Position numbers and translations under genes: made by a program
Part shown: piece after piece, positions 35,255-44,800 of the stretch
Layout: each line of letters opens with the position of its first letter
Numbering within the stretch: the first letter of the stretch is position 1
The notes under the pieces: generated by a model
What the model was told of the DNA's origin: nothing
Databases searched by the model: none
Seen by the model: only the letters and a program-made list of their open reading frames with translations
Assembly (NCBI RefSeq): GCF_000724625.1
Contig: NZ_CP007139.1
Location: 2,976,001 to 3,040,000, forward strand
From: Fimbriimonas ginsengisoli Gsoil 348
GTDB lineage: Bacteria; Armatimonadota; Fimbriimonadia; Fimbriimonadales; Fimbriimonadaceae
Direction of reading: 5' to 3'
Length of the DNA stretch: 64,000 nt

Positions 35255-36088
35255 ATGGCGGATTACACCGCGCGGCGAGCCGCGTTTCGCAAACTACACG
35301 AGAGCGGATGCTTCGTCGTTCCAAACCCCTGGGACATCGGTTCCGCCCGGTACCTGGAGACGCTGGGATTCAAGGGTCTCGCCACGACCAGCGCCGGGTT
35401 TGGCTTCTCCCGTGGCCTTCCGGACTCGGTCAAGGCGCTCACTCGGGAAATGGTGCTCGCCCACGTCGCCGAGATCGTTCGGGCCACGGAGCTTCCCGTT
35501 AACGCCGACTTTCAAGCCGGCTATGCGGCCACTCCGGAAGGGGTGGCGGAGAGCGTCCGCCTCTGCGTCGAGACTGGTGTCGCCGGTCTTTCGATCGAGG
35601 ATGCGACAGGCGAATCGAGCCGTCCGCTCTATGACATTTCGGAGGCGGTCGATCGCCTCGCCGCCGCCCGAGCCGCCATCGATGCCTCGGGCGCCGACGT
35701 CTTGTTGACGGCCCGCGCCGAGTGTTTCCTCGTCGGCCATCCCGATCCGCTAAATGAGTCGATCAAACGGCTTCGCGCCTACTCGGATGCCGGAGCGGAC
35801 GTCCTCTTCGCGTCGGGACCGCGGCAGCGGGACCAGATTCGTGCGATCGTGGATGTGGCCGGACCGAAGCCGGTGAACGCCATCGTAACTGCCGACTACG
35901 GCTTTTCCGTTGCCGACATGGAGGAAATGGGAGTTCGCCGCATCAGCGTTGGCTCCGCCCTAGCCCGAACCGCATGGTACGGCTTCATCCGCGCGGCGAA
36001 GTCGATTGCTGAAGAGGGAAGCTTCGCTGGCCTGGAACAGGCATCCACCTTCGCCGAGCTGAACGCGCTATTCGAATCTCACAACTGA
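35255..36088 (+). CDS. Isocitrate lyase/PEP mutase superfamily protein
   Basis: 277 residues, cytoplasmic TIM barrel of the ICL/PEPM superfamily. Motifs: FVVPNPWDIGSARYLETLG near the N-terminus, LPVNADFQAGYAA (metal-binding Asp), VAGLSIEDATG, VLLTARAECFLVG and GADVLFASG. The ICL-specific catalytic KKCGH loop is replaced: the matching position reads DFQAGYAATPEG, so a true isocitrate lyase is unlikely. The short length fits oxaloacetate decarboxylase, 2-methylisocitrate lyase-like or phosphonopyruvate hydrolase-like members. Exact reaction unknown. Confidence 0.85.
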   Translation: MADYTARRAAFRKLHESGCFVVPNPWDIGSARYLETLGFKGLATTSAGFGFSRGLPDSVKALTREMVLAHVAEIVRATELPVNADFQAGYAATPEGVAESVRLCVETGVAGLSIEDATGESSRPLYDISEAVDRLAAARAAIDASGADVLLTARAECFLVGHPDPLNESIKRLRAYSDAGADVLFASGPRQRDQIRAIVDVAGPKPVNAIVTADYGFSVADMEEMGVRRISVGSALARTAWYGFIRAAKSIAEEGSFAGLEQASTFAELNALFESHN

Positions 36089-36150
36089 TATTGCGTGCTC
36101 GATTCTGAGCTCCCGGTGACGCTCGCCAGCCGCGAAGCATCAAGGAATAT

Positions 36151-36807
36151 ATGCTCCTCGCGCTCCTGCTCGCGGCTCCTCATACGCTCCGGATCCTGTT
36201 CGTCGGCAACAGCCTTCTGCACGTGAACGAGGTTCCTGCGACCGTCGCGAATATGCTTCAAAGCGACGGAAACGGCACCCGCGTGGCGTACAAGAATTAC
36301 TTCGTCGGCCACCTCGAAGACGTGCCCCCGGGTTCGGAGATTGCCAGAGAGGTCGGCAGCGGCCGGTACGACATCGTGGTTCTCCAGAGCGCCATGGTGA
36401 GCTCATCCCTGACCCGGAACTACGCTCAGACCCGAGGTATCGCGATGGCGAAAGATGCCCTTGCGCACCGAGCGCGGGTTCTGCTCTATGTCGAGTGGCC
36501 AAGACGAGGGGTCGACGAAACGGAGTACACGATGAATGTCTACCGAGGCATCGCCAAAGCCTCCGGCGCGGAGATCGTGCCCGTCTGCTACGCCTGGAAT
36601 TGGGTGCACCAAAAAGCGCCGAACGCGCCGCTTTGGAATCCCGATGGCAACCACGCCCTCCCGTCCGGCTCCTTCGTCGCAGCCGCCTGCCTCTACTCCT
36701 TCATCGCCGGCATCAAGGCGACTCCTACCTACCGCCCTGCCGGAGTCGACTCTACCTTTGCGTCACTCGCCCTCTTAGCCGGCCGCCGCTCCGCCATCCA
36801 GCCTTAG
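36151..36807 (+). CDS. SGNH/GDSL-like hydrolase
   Basis: 218 residues. The start has a short hydrophobic stretch (MLLALLLAAPHTL) that could be a minimal signal but is short for one. Family features: block I ILFVGNSLLHVNEVP with Ser as the likely nucleophile, DIVVLQS for block III and WNPDGNHALPSGSFVAA with the Asp and His of the catalytic site. Similar to DUF4886-type acyl esterases; acetylxylan or other carbohydrate esterase activity is a fair guess in this carbohydrate-rich stretch, not shown. Followed directly by a long inverted repeat. Confidence 0.75.
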   Translation: MLLALLLAAPHTLRILFVGNSLLHVNEVPATVANMLQSDGNGTRVAYKNYFVGHLEDVPPGSEIAREVGSGRYDIVVLQSAMVSSSLTRNYAQTRGIAMAKDALAHRARVLLYVEWPRRGVDETEYTMNVYRGIAKASGAEIVPVCYAWNWVHQKAPNAPLWNPDGNHALPSGSFVAAACLYSFIAGIKATPTYRPAGVDSTFASLALLAGRRSAIQP

Positions 36808-36824
36808 GCAGCGTCGCCGGTCGT

Positions 36825-36929
36825 GTAGCCGCAGGTTGGCTCGTACCTGCGCGAGGGTGTTTCGTGTGTTGACCTTGTATGCGGATCGGTGGTGGGCTGT
36901 CGCGCAGGTACGAGCCAACCTGCGGCTAC
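36825..36929. repeat. BIME-like element: perfect 30-bp inverted repeat, GTAG...CTAC
   Basis: Arms 36825-36854 and 36900-36929 are exact reverse complements (outer end GTAGCCGCAGGTTGG, inner end CCTGCGCGA), with a 45-bp spacer. It lies between the convergent SGNH hydrolase and sugar-isomerase genes, and a further REP follows at 36954. Confidence 0.85.
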
Positions 36930-36953
36930 AACGCTTCGCGTTAAGACAGAAGG

Positions 36954-36978
36954 ATCGTCGGCGGGGCGCCGACGCTAC
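36954..36978 (-). repeat. GTAG-headed REP at the isomerase stop
   Basis: On the minus strand GTAGCGTCGGCGCCCCGCC, partner GACGATC; the TAG of GTAG is the stop codon of the isomerase gene (36975-36977). Same head as 24966 and 26701. Confidence 0.7.
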
Positions 36979-37721
36979 TTGCCGGCCGCCAATCCGTTCC
37001 CCGTCAAGTAAGCGTGGCTGTCGCGGACCGCGTCCATCATGTCGCCGTCGTACTCGTCGAGTTCCACAACGAGCCACGCCGGGTTTGCCGCCTCGATGCA
37101 AGCACGAACATCGACGGTGCCGTGCCCCACTGCCGTCATCGGCTCGCCCTTAATTTGCGGTCCGTCTTTCACGTGCATCAAAGCGACCCGATCTGCGTAG
37201 CGGGCGACCATCTCCTCCGGTTTGTTGGCCATGAAGTTCGACGACCAATAGATATCGAGCTCCAGCTTTAGATTTGGCACGAGCCGCACCAAGTGGTCCA
37301 TCACCAGCACGCCGTCTCGGCACTCGAACTCCATCCAGTGGTTGTGCAAGCCAAAGGTAATCCCCGCATTTGAGAGGATTGGCAGCGTCTCATTGAGCGT
37401 TACCGCCGTCTTCTCGATGCTCTCGCGTGTTTCGAACGCTTCGACCCAGAACCCACCGGCCGCATAAGTAGTGCCAAGGGCGTGGCAAGACTCCACGAGC
37501 TTCTCCGCTCCTTCTACGGTGCCGACATCTCCCCAGGTGGAAGAAACGACCATTCCAAGATCTTCGACGATCGACCGAAACTCAGCCTCCGAAAGCCCAT
37601 TGCCTGCTCCCCCTTCGACGCCTCGGTACCCGATGTCGGAGATTTCCTTGAGAACCGCAGGAAGGCCGCGGTCGGCAATGACATTGCGGCAAGTGTAGAG
37701 CTGGATAGAAAGCGGCTTCAT
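36975..37721 (-). CDS. Sugar phosphate isomerase/epimerase (xylose isomerase-like TIM barrel)
   Basis: 248 residues, AP_endonuc_2 type TIM barrel. Conserved metal-site regions: YRGVEGGAGNGLS, FGLHNHWMEFECRDG with the second-strand Glu/His, LKLELDIYWSSNFM with Asp, VALMHVKDGPQI and the C-terminal WLVVELDEYDGD with Glu. No signal peptide visible, so cytoplasmic, though some relatives are exported. It begins a divergent pair with the GH18 gene; the hairpin repeat at 37766 lies between them. Substrate unknown; members include inosose and tagatose epimerases. Confidence 0.87.
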   Translation of the reverse strand: MKPLSIQLYTCRNVIADRGLPAVLKEISDIGYRGVEGGAGNGLSEAEFRSIVEDLGMVVSSTWGDVGTVEGAEKLVESCHALGTTYAAGGFWVEAFETRESIEKTAVTLNETLPILSNAGITFGLHNHWMEFECRDGVLVMDHLVRLVPNLKLELDIYWSSNFMANKPEEMVARYADRVALMHVKDGPQIKGEPMTAVGHGTVDVRACIEAANPAWLVVELDEYDGDMMDAVRDSHAYLTGNGLAAGK

Positions 37722-37765
37722 CGCGTCCCGACTTTAGCCCATTCCCGCAAAACCAATCTCCGCAA

Positions 37766-37833
37766 GCCCCCTCTCCCTCCTCGGGATGCATGTGCCCGAC
37801 GAGGGAGAGGGGGTTGGGGGCGAGGGAGTCCGG
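37766..37833 (+). repeat. Covarying hairpin repeat, copy 2
   Basis: C-rich arm, apical stem TCGGG, loop ATGCATGTG, stem CCCGA, one C-C mismatch, then the G-rich arm and tail GGGAGTCCGG. It lies in the 178-bp divergent gap between the isomerase and GH18 genes, where promoters for both genes must also lie. Confidence 0.85.
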
Positions 37834-37899
37834 AAGAGCCGGGCTGGAGACCAGCGGTCCTTTCGGAAGGGTAAAACCCAATCGCCGACAAGGTCCGAA

Positions 37900-38781
37900 A
37901 TGCTCTCCCACCTAATTCTCCGATCGCTCCTATCCGTAATTATCGTGGTCGGGCCGACTCCGTCGTTCCGCCCCTATCGACGGCCGGTCACCCTGTGGGT
38001 TCCTCCCTATGCCATCGACAAGTCGAAGGCGCAGCTTCCGGCGGTTCAAGACGCGATCACCCACCTTGATCTCCAGTTTTGGGTCCCGACGAAGACCGGC
38101 GGAGTGGCCAAAGTTGGATTCGACGAAGTGACCGACAAGGTGATTGCCGAGCTTCGGGACTGGGGGCACGCGCATGGAATAAGGGTGATGCTCTGCGTCT
38201 TCAACGCCGAAAAGGACTGGGACTGGCCGCTCGCCAAAGCCGCCTTCGCCGACCACCGGTCCGACCTCGTGAAGAACCTCGTCGCGGAGATGGAGCGGCG
38301 GAAACTCGATGGGATCGACATCGACCTGGAAGGTCCGGGCTCTTTCGACGCGGATAAAGACGCGTTCATCTCCTTCATGTCGGATCTGTCGAAGGCGTTG
38401 CGGCAGCGTAAGAAGCACCTCACCGTGGACTCGTTCTGCTACAAGTGGAACGCTCCCAACCAAACCTGGTGGCCGGATATCTTCCCGCTCGTCGACTCGA
38501 TCGTCACGATGGGATACGAGGAGACCGGGCTAGGCGCTGAGGAGTGGCGATCGTACGCTGCCCAAAAGACCGCCGCCGGTACAAACGCGGCGAAGCTTCA
38601 GATCGGGATCCCCTCAGACAAAGAGACGTGGAAGGGGAACACCGCTCTCGAGCAACTCCAATGGATCGGGAATGACGCCACGATGGGCATCGGCATCTGG
38701 GACGCTCAACTCCCGGCCAAGGTTTGGCGTTTGCCCGAGGTTTGGCAGGCGGTCAAGGCAATTGCCCTTCCCAAGAAGTAA
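37900..38781 (+). CDS. GH18-family glycosidase (chitinase-like), secreted
   Basis: 293 residues from the ATG at 37900, which has AAGGT upstream and gives a proper signal peptide (hydrophobic SHLILRSLLSVIIVV); the earlier in-frame ATG at 37786 lies in the hairpin repeat and is rejected. The GH18 signature is RKLDGIDIDLEGPG (D-x-x-D-x-D-x-E, catalytic Glu last). Other barrel elements: TVDSFCYKWN and SIVTMGYEETG. It is at the small end for GH18 and has no visible binding module. Overlaps nothing; the GH32 gene starts 9 bp later, so an operon for extracellular sugar breakdown is likely. Confidence 0.87.
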   Translation: MLSHLILRSLLSVIIVVGPTPSFRPYRRPVTLWVPPYAIDKSKAQLPAVQDAITHLDLQFWVPTKTGGVAKVGFDEVTDKVIAELRDWGHAHGIRVMLCVFNAEKDWDWPLAKAAFADHRSDLVKNLVAEMERRKLDGIDIDLEGPGSFDADKDAFISFMSDLSKALRQRKKHLTVDSFCYKWNAPNQTWWPDIFPLVDSIVTMGYEETGLGAEEWRSYAAQKTAAGTNAAKLQIGIPSDKETWKGNTALEQLQWIGNDATMGIGIWDAQLPAKVWRLPEVWQAVKAIALPKK

Positions 38782-38790
38782 CCTCGTCAA

Positions 38791-40221
38791 ATGGGATTGA
38801 CCCTCGGCTGCTTGCTCGCCGTCTCTTGCTTCACGACTCCGACAATGCAAAACCAAGGCGAACGCGAGGAGCTTCTTACCCGAGCGATGGCGGCGACCCA
38901 AGCGGCAATTCCTGCCGCCGAGGCCGATCCGTCCCGGCCGTCGTTTCACTTCCGCTCGCCGGCCCTCTGGATGAACGATCCAAATGGACCGATCTACTAC
39001 CGGGGCTGGCATCACCTCTTCTACCAATTCAATCCGTACGGCGACCAGTGGGGGAACATGCACTGGGGTCACGCCCGCAGCCGGGATCTGGTGAACTGGG
39101 AGCATCTTCCGGTCGCCATTTGGCCTTCGAAGTCGAAAGGGGAAGATCACGTCTTTTCCGGATCTACGTTCCTCGACGATACCGGCAAGCCAGTGATCGT
39201 CTACACCAGCATCGGCGACAAGCGCCCGCCCGAACAGTGGGCGGCGACCCCGCTCGACCGAGATCTACTCACCTGGGGCAAGCCGGCCACCGACCCAATC
39301 CTAACTTTGCAGACGAGCGCTCCCACGTCGGTCGACGAGTGGCGAGACCCGTTCCTCTTCAAAGAATCGGGCCACACCTACCTTGTTACCGGCGGAGCGA
39401 TCAAAGGGCATGGGGTGGTGGCGCTTTATCGGGCCACGAGCGGCGACCTGATGAAGTGGGAATATGTCGGGGTCCTCTTTCAACACCCGACGGCGGGCAA
39501 CCTGGAGTGTCCGAACTTTGCCAAGATCGGTGATCGGTGGGTTCTACTCGTCTCCGTCGGCGGCAAGGTCGAGTCGTTCGTGGGCAAGCTCGATACCCAT
39601 TCCATGCGGTTCGAATCCGAGCGCACCGGAGTGCTGGCGGAGGGCTCGTACGCCAGCCAGTTGGTCACCGATAAGCGCGGCCGGTGCGTCCACCTTGCGT
39701 GGATTCCAACCTCAAACCACAAAGGTTGGAACGGTTACCTGGCATTGCCAAGCGTCCTCACCGTTTCGCCCGACGGCGTGTTACTCCGCAAGCCGATTGA
39801 CGCCCTCGCCAAGCAGAGGGTCCGCAGGCTGATCTCGTTGAACCACAAGCTGGAAGGGAACCTTGAGCTTCCGATGAAGATCGAGGGGACCCAGCTAGAA
39901 GTTTTGCTTGACATCGAACCCGGTACCGCAGAAACGATCTCCATTCACCTCGGCGGCGCGGACATCGTTTACCGATGCCAGCAGCAAGAGCTGCTAACCC
40001 CGGGTCGAACTCCTGTCCGGTTGGAAAAGCTCAAGCTGCACCTCTTTCTCGACCACGGCGCTCTCGACCTCTACTCCGCCGATGGCGCCGTCACTCAATG
40101 CGCGATCATCCCTTCTGCACAAGGACTTGCCATCTCTGCCACGGGCGGTGTAGCAAAACTCCGATCCCTGATGGTCTACACCATGAAGCCGGCAACGTTC
40201 GACCTGAGCAAATTCCGATAA
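38791..40221 (+). CDS. GH32 beta-fructosidase (levanase/invertase type), secreted
   Basis: 476 residues with an N-terminal signal (GLTLGCLLAVSCF; a lipobox at LAVSC is possible). The five-bladed propeller has all three catalytic motifs: WMNDPNGPIYYRG (nucleophile Asp), EWRDPFLF (transition-state Asp) and LECPNFAKI (acid/base Glu). The C-terminal beta-sandwich starts near residue 345. It should split fructosyl bonds in levan, inulin or sucrose. Follows the GH18 gene after 9 bp. Gene order with other hydrolases suggests plant- or microbe-derived polysaccharide use. Confidence 0.93.
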   Translation: MGLTLGCLLAVSCFTTPTMQNQGEREELLTRAMAATQAAIPAAEADPSRPSFHFRSPALWMNDPNGPIYYRGWHHLFYQFNPYGDQWGNMHWGHARSRDLVNWEHLPVAIWPSKSKGEDHVFSGSTFLDDTGKPVIVYTSIGDKRPPEQWAATPLDRDLLTWGKPATDPILTLQTSAPTSVDEWRDPFLFKESGHTYLVTGGAIKGHGVVALYRATSGDLMKWEYVGVLFQHPTAGNLECPNFAKIGDRWVLLVSVGGKVESFVGKLDTHSMRFESERTGVLAEGSYASQLVTDKRGRCVHLAWIPTSNHKGWNGYLALPSVLTVSPDGVLLRKPIDALAKQRVRRLISLNHKLEGNLELPMKIEGTQLEVLLDIEPGTAETISIHLGGADIVYRCQQQELLTPGRTPVRLEKLKLHLFLDHGALDLYSADGAVTQCAIIPSAQGLAISATGGVAKLRSLMVYTMKPATFDLSKFR

Positions 40222-40226
40222 CCCCC

Positions 40227-40345
40227 GTAGCGTCGACGCCCTCGCCGATGCCGCGAACGTACGTTCGCCAGTTGCCGGTCTATTCTCCCGACCCCGGCAG
40301 GGGTCTTCAGAAATTAGCCGCGGGTCGCAGACCCGGGGATAGGAA
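40227..40345. repeat. REP sequences after the GH32 gene
   Basis: GTAGCGTCGACGCCCTCGCCG at 40227 (same head as other REPs), then at 40286-40345 a relative of the RAYT-linked repeat with CCCGACCCCGGCAGGGGTC and GGGTCGCAGACCC. Part of a 287-bp non-coding gap that also holds the degraded MITE copy downstream. Confidence 0.55.
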
Positions 40346-40376
40346 GCCACTCGGCCCCCAAGATGTGGGCAAGGAC

Positions 40377-40460
40377 AGGGATTTATCCCCGGAGAAACCT
40401 TGAACCGCAGCGAAAGGCTACGGGGCAAGCCAACACAAGGTTGTCAATGACCATGAGTCC
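40377..40460 (+). mobile_element. Degraded MITE-like element
   Basis: Shares GGGATTTATCCCCGG, ACCTTGAACCGC and GGCTACGGG with the full element at 1127-1298, then ends TTGTCAATGACCATGAGTCC, resembling that element's right terminal repeat. The left part is missing. Confidence 0.65.
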
Positions 40461-40508
40461 GGCGAATGGTGGAACCGGATTGCGCCCAACGTCTTATGAT
40501 CAAGAGAT

Positions 40509-41870
40509 ATGCGCAAAGAAGCTTTTGACGCCATCGTGATCGGGGCTGGCCAAGGAGGGGATCCCCTGGCGAGGGCGTTCGCCCAGTCGGGGAAACGCAC
40601 CGCGCTGATCGAGCGAGCCGCGGTCGGCGGGACGTGTGTCAACTATGGCTGCACGCCAACCAAGACTCTCGTGCACATCGCCAAGGTGGCGAACACCGTC
40701 CGGCGGTCGGAAGAATACGGGGTTCACTCCTCGGCTCCGGAAATGGACATGCTCAAAGTCCGAGAGCTCAAGCGAGCCATCGTCGCAGACTTTCGCGACG
40801 GCACGGAAGCGAAGATCAAGAAGGTCGCGAATCTGGAGCTCATTTACGGCCACGCCCGTTTCACCAGTCCCAAAACCGTGACGGTCGGCCCCCGCACCCT
40901 CCAAGCGGAAACGATCTGCGTCAACACCGGCACGAGGCCACTGATCCCTCCAGTGGAAGGCCTGGACAAAGTTCCGTATCTCGACAACGCCTCGATCATG
41001 GAATTAGACCGCGTTCCCGATTCGCTCCTTATCATGGGGGGCGGCTATATCGGGCTCGAGTTTGGTCAGATGTACGCCCGATTCGGAAGCAGGGTCACTA
41101 TCTTCGAACACGGAACACGTTTTCTCCCGCGTGAGGATCGGGACGTGGCCGACGAAGTCCTCAAGATTCTGCGGGAGGACGGAATCGACATTCGTCTCGG
41201 CTACAACGTTAAGCGGGTGAGCCACGACGGCGCTCGGCTTCATTTGGGAGCCGAAACCGCCAATGGGAAGGAGCGTTTTGAGGGTACGGACCTATTGGTC
41301 GCCGTTGGACGCCGGCCGAACACCGACGATTTGGGGATCGAGCTGGCCGGCATCGAAGTCGACGAGCACGGTTACATCAAAACCGATCCCAAACTCAAAA
41401 CGACTGCTCCCGGCATTTTCGCCCTTGGCGACGTAAAGGGCGGCCCCGCCTTCACCCACATTAGCTACGACGATTTCCGGCTCCTGAAGGAAAACCTGAT
41501 CGACGGCGGCGACCGAAAGATCACCGGGCGACCGATCCCATATTGCATGTTCACCGACCCCCAACTCGGACGGGTGGGCTTGAGCGAGGAGGAGGCGAAG
41601 AAAAATGGGATCGATTGCAAGGTTTGCAAGATGCCGATGGCTAACGTCGCCCGCGCTCTCGAAATGAACGAATCGCGCGGATTCATCAAGGCATTGGTCG
41701 ATCCCGGCACGGACAAGATCCTCGGCGCAGCAGTGCTTGGCGTAGAGGGGGGCGAGGTGATGTCGATGATCGAGCTGGCGATGCTGGGCGGACTTACCGC
41801 CACCGATCTAAGAAACGGGATACTCGCCCATCCGACCCTGTCGGAGCTGCTGAACAACCTGTTTATGTAG
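40509..41870 (+). CDS. FAD-dependent pyridine nucleotide-disulfide oxidoreductase (Lpd/MerA-like)
   Basis: 453 residues, cytoplasmic. FAD-binding start ([16 protein letters not shown]), redox disulfide [14 protein letters not shown] near residues 41-54, NAD(P)H-binding [17 protein letters not shown] near 178, FAD-binding FALGDVKGG near 306 and the catalytic HPTLSE near the end. The [14 protein letters not shown] motif is closest to mercuric-reductase-like enzymes, but the C-terminal Cys-Cys pair that MerA needs is absent, so I do not call it MerA; lipoamide dehydrogenase partners (E1/E2) are also absent nearby. Overlaps the convergent kinase gene by 8 bp. Confidence 0.87.
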   Translation: MRKEAFDAIVIGAGQGGDPLARAFAQSGKRTALIERAAVGGTCVNYGCTPTKTLVHIAKVANTVRRSEEYGVHSSAPEMDMLKVRELKRAIVADFRDGTEAKIKKVANLELIYGHARFTSPKTVTVGPRTLQAETICVNTGTRPLIPPVEGLDKVPYLDNASIMELDRVPDSLLIMGGGYIGLEFGQMYARFGSRVTIFEHGTRFLPREDRDVADEVLKILREDGIDIRLGYNVKRVSHDGARLHLGAETANGKERFEGTDLLVAVGRRPNTDDLGIELAGIEVDEHGYIKTDPKLKTTAPGIFALGDVKGGPAFTHISYDDFRLLKENLIDGGDRKITGRPIPYCMFTDPQLGRVGLSEEEAKKNGIDCKVCKMPMANVARALEMNESRGFIKALVDPGTDKILGAAVLGVEGGEVMSMIELAMLGGLTATDLRNGILAHPTLSELLNNLFM

Positions 41871-44800
41871 GTGGGTAGAGCTTGGCGAGGCTCGCGAGGA
41901 CGGCATACAACTCTTGTGGGTTGATCGGTTTCGACACGTAAGCGTCCATCCCCGCGTCGAAGCACTTCTCCTGGTCCCCTTCCATCGCGTAGGCGGTTGT
42001 GGCCACGATCGGGACATGGCGACCCGTGGCGACTTCCCATTCACGGATCGCAGCCGTCGCCTCGAATCCATCCATCTCGGGCATCTGAACGTCCATCAGA
42101 ACGACGTCGAACGGGGTTTTCTGAACCAACTCTAATGCCTGACGTCCGGTTTCTACCGATTGGACCCGGCATTGCCATCGCTGCAGGAATTTCTCGACGA
42201 TTTTCCGGTTGACGGGGTTATCCTCCGCAACCAAGACGTTGAGTCCTAACGGGACCTGAACACCTTCCTCCGGGGCGGTAGCAAGCCGTTTCGTTGACGT
42301 CGGCTGGCCTCCTCCAAGCTTTTGCAGAGTCTCAAGGATCTGCCATTGCCGTACGGGTTTGGAGAGGGCGCCGGCTACGAAACCGCTGGACTCTACCTCG
42401 ACTTCAACTCGGGTACCCAGTGGAGTCAGGAGGTACGTCGTTGGGGTCTCAAGTCCCGCAAGCCGTAGGGCGCTGATCGCACTCTTCCACGTTCCGCCCT
42501 CCAGGTCGGCATCGATCAGGAGTAGATCGGGACGATGTCTCACCAGAGCTACAAGATCGTTGATCGAGGTTGCCTCCTCAACAACGCAGTTCCAGTAACG
42601 CAGATGCTCTGCGAGGACCTCGCGAGTAGCTTGGTTGGAAGAGGCGACGATGACATGGCAGGGAACGATTTTTTCGACCGCGGTTTGCGGAATCGCGGAC
42701 TTGGCCAATGGAAGTTCGACCCAAAACCGGCTCCCCTCCGATTCGCGGCTAGACAGGCCGATCCGCCCACCCATGAGCTCAACCAGTTGCCGACTAATCG
42801 TAAGGCCCAGACCGGTACCGCCGAATCGCCGAGTGGTGCTGCCGTCCGCCTGGGTGAAGCTTTGGAAGATCGTCTCCCACCGGAATTCGGGGATTCCGAC
42901 CCCGGTATCGCAGACCTCCAGCCGCACTTGAAAAGTGTCACCATCCGCCTGGACAGCTCCGGCACGAACTAAAATGAGGCCGATATCCGTGAACTTGATC
43001 GCGTTTCCGATGAGGTTTACCAGCACCTGGCGGAGCCGTCCCGGATCGCCGATAAGGCTGCTGGGGAAATCGGGCTGGATTGCACAAACGAATTCCAATC
43101 CCTTGGCATGAGCCCTCGGCGCCAACAATTCGGAAACATCCTCGATCAGCTCGCGAAGGTCCAGCGGAACCGATTCGATTTCGATTTTTCCGGCTTCGAT
43201 CTTGGAGTAGTCGAGGACGTCGTTTAACAGGAGCAAGAGTGAATCGGCCGAATTCCGGAGCGTCAACGTATAGTCCCGCTGTTCCGGATCGAGCTGTGTG
43301 GAGAGCAGGAGCGAGGCCATTCCGATGATTCCGTTCATCGGGGTTCGGATCTCGTGGCTCATGTTGGCCAGGAATTGCCCTTTTGCTCGCGTCGCCTCCA
43401 ATGCTTCGTCGCGCGCCTGCAGAAGCTCCGTCGCTTTTGCTCGAAGGACCGATTCCACCCGCTGCCGTTCGGCCAGTTCTCGGTTGGCGGAGTCCAAGAG
43501 CCTAAGGTTTTGAATCGCTACCGCCGCCTGCTCGGCGAAGGGCAGTAGGTGTTCGACATCCGCGGCGGTGATCGGCTTTCCACTGATCAAAGCATCGATG
43601 CTGATAATGCCGACGAGCTCGCCCCCGACCCGCATCGGCAAGATGCTCTGGGGAACCCTCTCTCGTTGCTCGCCGGTCTCCATGACGTGCGTCAGCTCTG
43701 CAAGGACGTAGGGAGCCTCTCTGTGGCCGAGCATGCGAACATCGATTTCCCAATCGGTGACGTGATAAGTGAGGCCTCGCTCGTCGGTCACCTCGCCATA
43801 CTCGTCAGTCCCCCAAGATCCGTGTAGATAGTCCCCCTTTAGGGTCCAGACCCCCACCCGGTCTCCCACGCCGGATTCGGCCACGGCATCGCGAACGAGG
43901 CGGAGCACCTCTTCCAGCTTCCTATTCGCGCTTACCGCCGCCGAGAGCTCCATCAGCCGCCGTTGCCGCCGGATGATCTTATCGCTCTGCTCGGTTAGGG
44001 AAGCGTTCTGAATCGCGACCGCCGCTTGTTCCGCAAAGGCGAGGAGCGGCTCGAGATCGGAAGGTTTTAGCTCCCGGCCGCAAAGGAAGGTGTCGAGACT
44101 GATAATTCCGACCACCTCGCCGCCGGCGCGCATGGCGATCACCCCTTGCGTCACATCCTTTTTATCGTCTTGGTCAAATTTGGTGAGAATGTAAGGGAGC
44201 TCTTGGATTATCAGATCCTGGATCTTCGTGTCCCATTCATCGAGCGCGAAGTCCAAGTCCCGTTCGTCGAGAACCTTTCCTTCGGCGTCGGTGCCCCAAG
44301 CGCCATAGAGGCGGTTGTTCTTCAGAGTCCAGACGCCGACTCGATCGGCGACTCCCGCGTCGGCGAGCGCGTCGCGAACCATACGAAGGATCTCGTCGAG
44401 CCGCTTGTTCGCGCTGATCGCAGCCGACAGCTCCATAAGGCGGGCTTGCCGCTTGACCAACCTCCGGGTTTCGTCGAGGATCCGCGCCCTTTGAATGGCG
44501 ACCGCAGCTTGTTCGCAGAAGGGAAGCAGGGGCTCGAGATCGGCTGGATTTATCGGGCGCAGGGAATGGAGCGTGTCCATGCTGACGATGCCGACGAGCT
44601 CGCCACCCGCCTGCATCGCTAGCGCGGCCCAAGGAATGTGCTGGCGGATGGTTCCGTCCGGCATCTTTCGCTGAAAATCCCGGATGGCAAACGGCAGCCC
44701 TTTCGCTACGAGCTCCTGGACGGCGTTCCCCCACGACTTGAACGTCGTGCGCCGGCCCCGTTCGTCGATGACGGTTCCATCGATATCGGTTCCCCAAGAA

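Noticed and set aside
40509-41870. Mercuric reductase
   Set aside because: The redox-disulfide motif resembles MerA, but the C-terminal vicinal Cys pair and N-terminal metal-binding domain are absent, and no mer genes adjoin.
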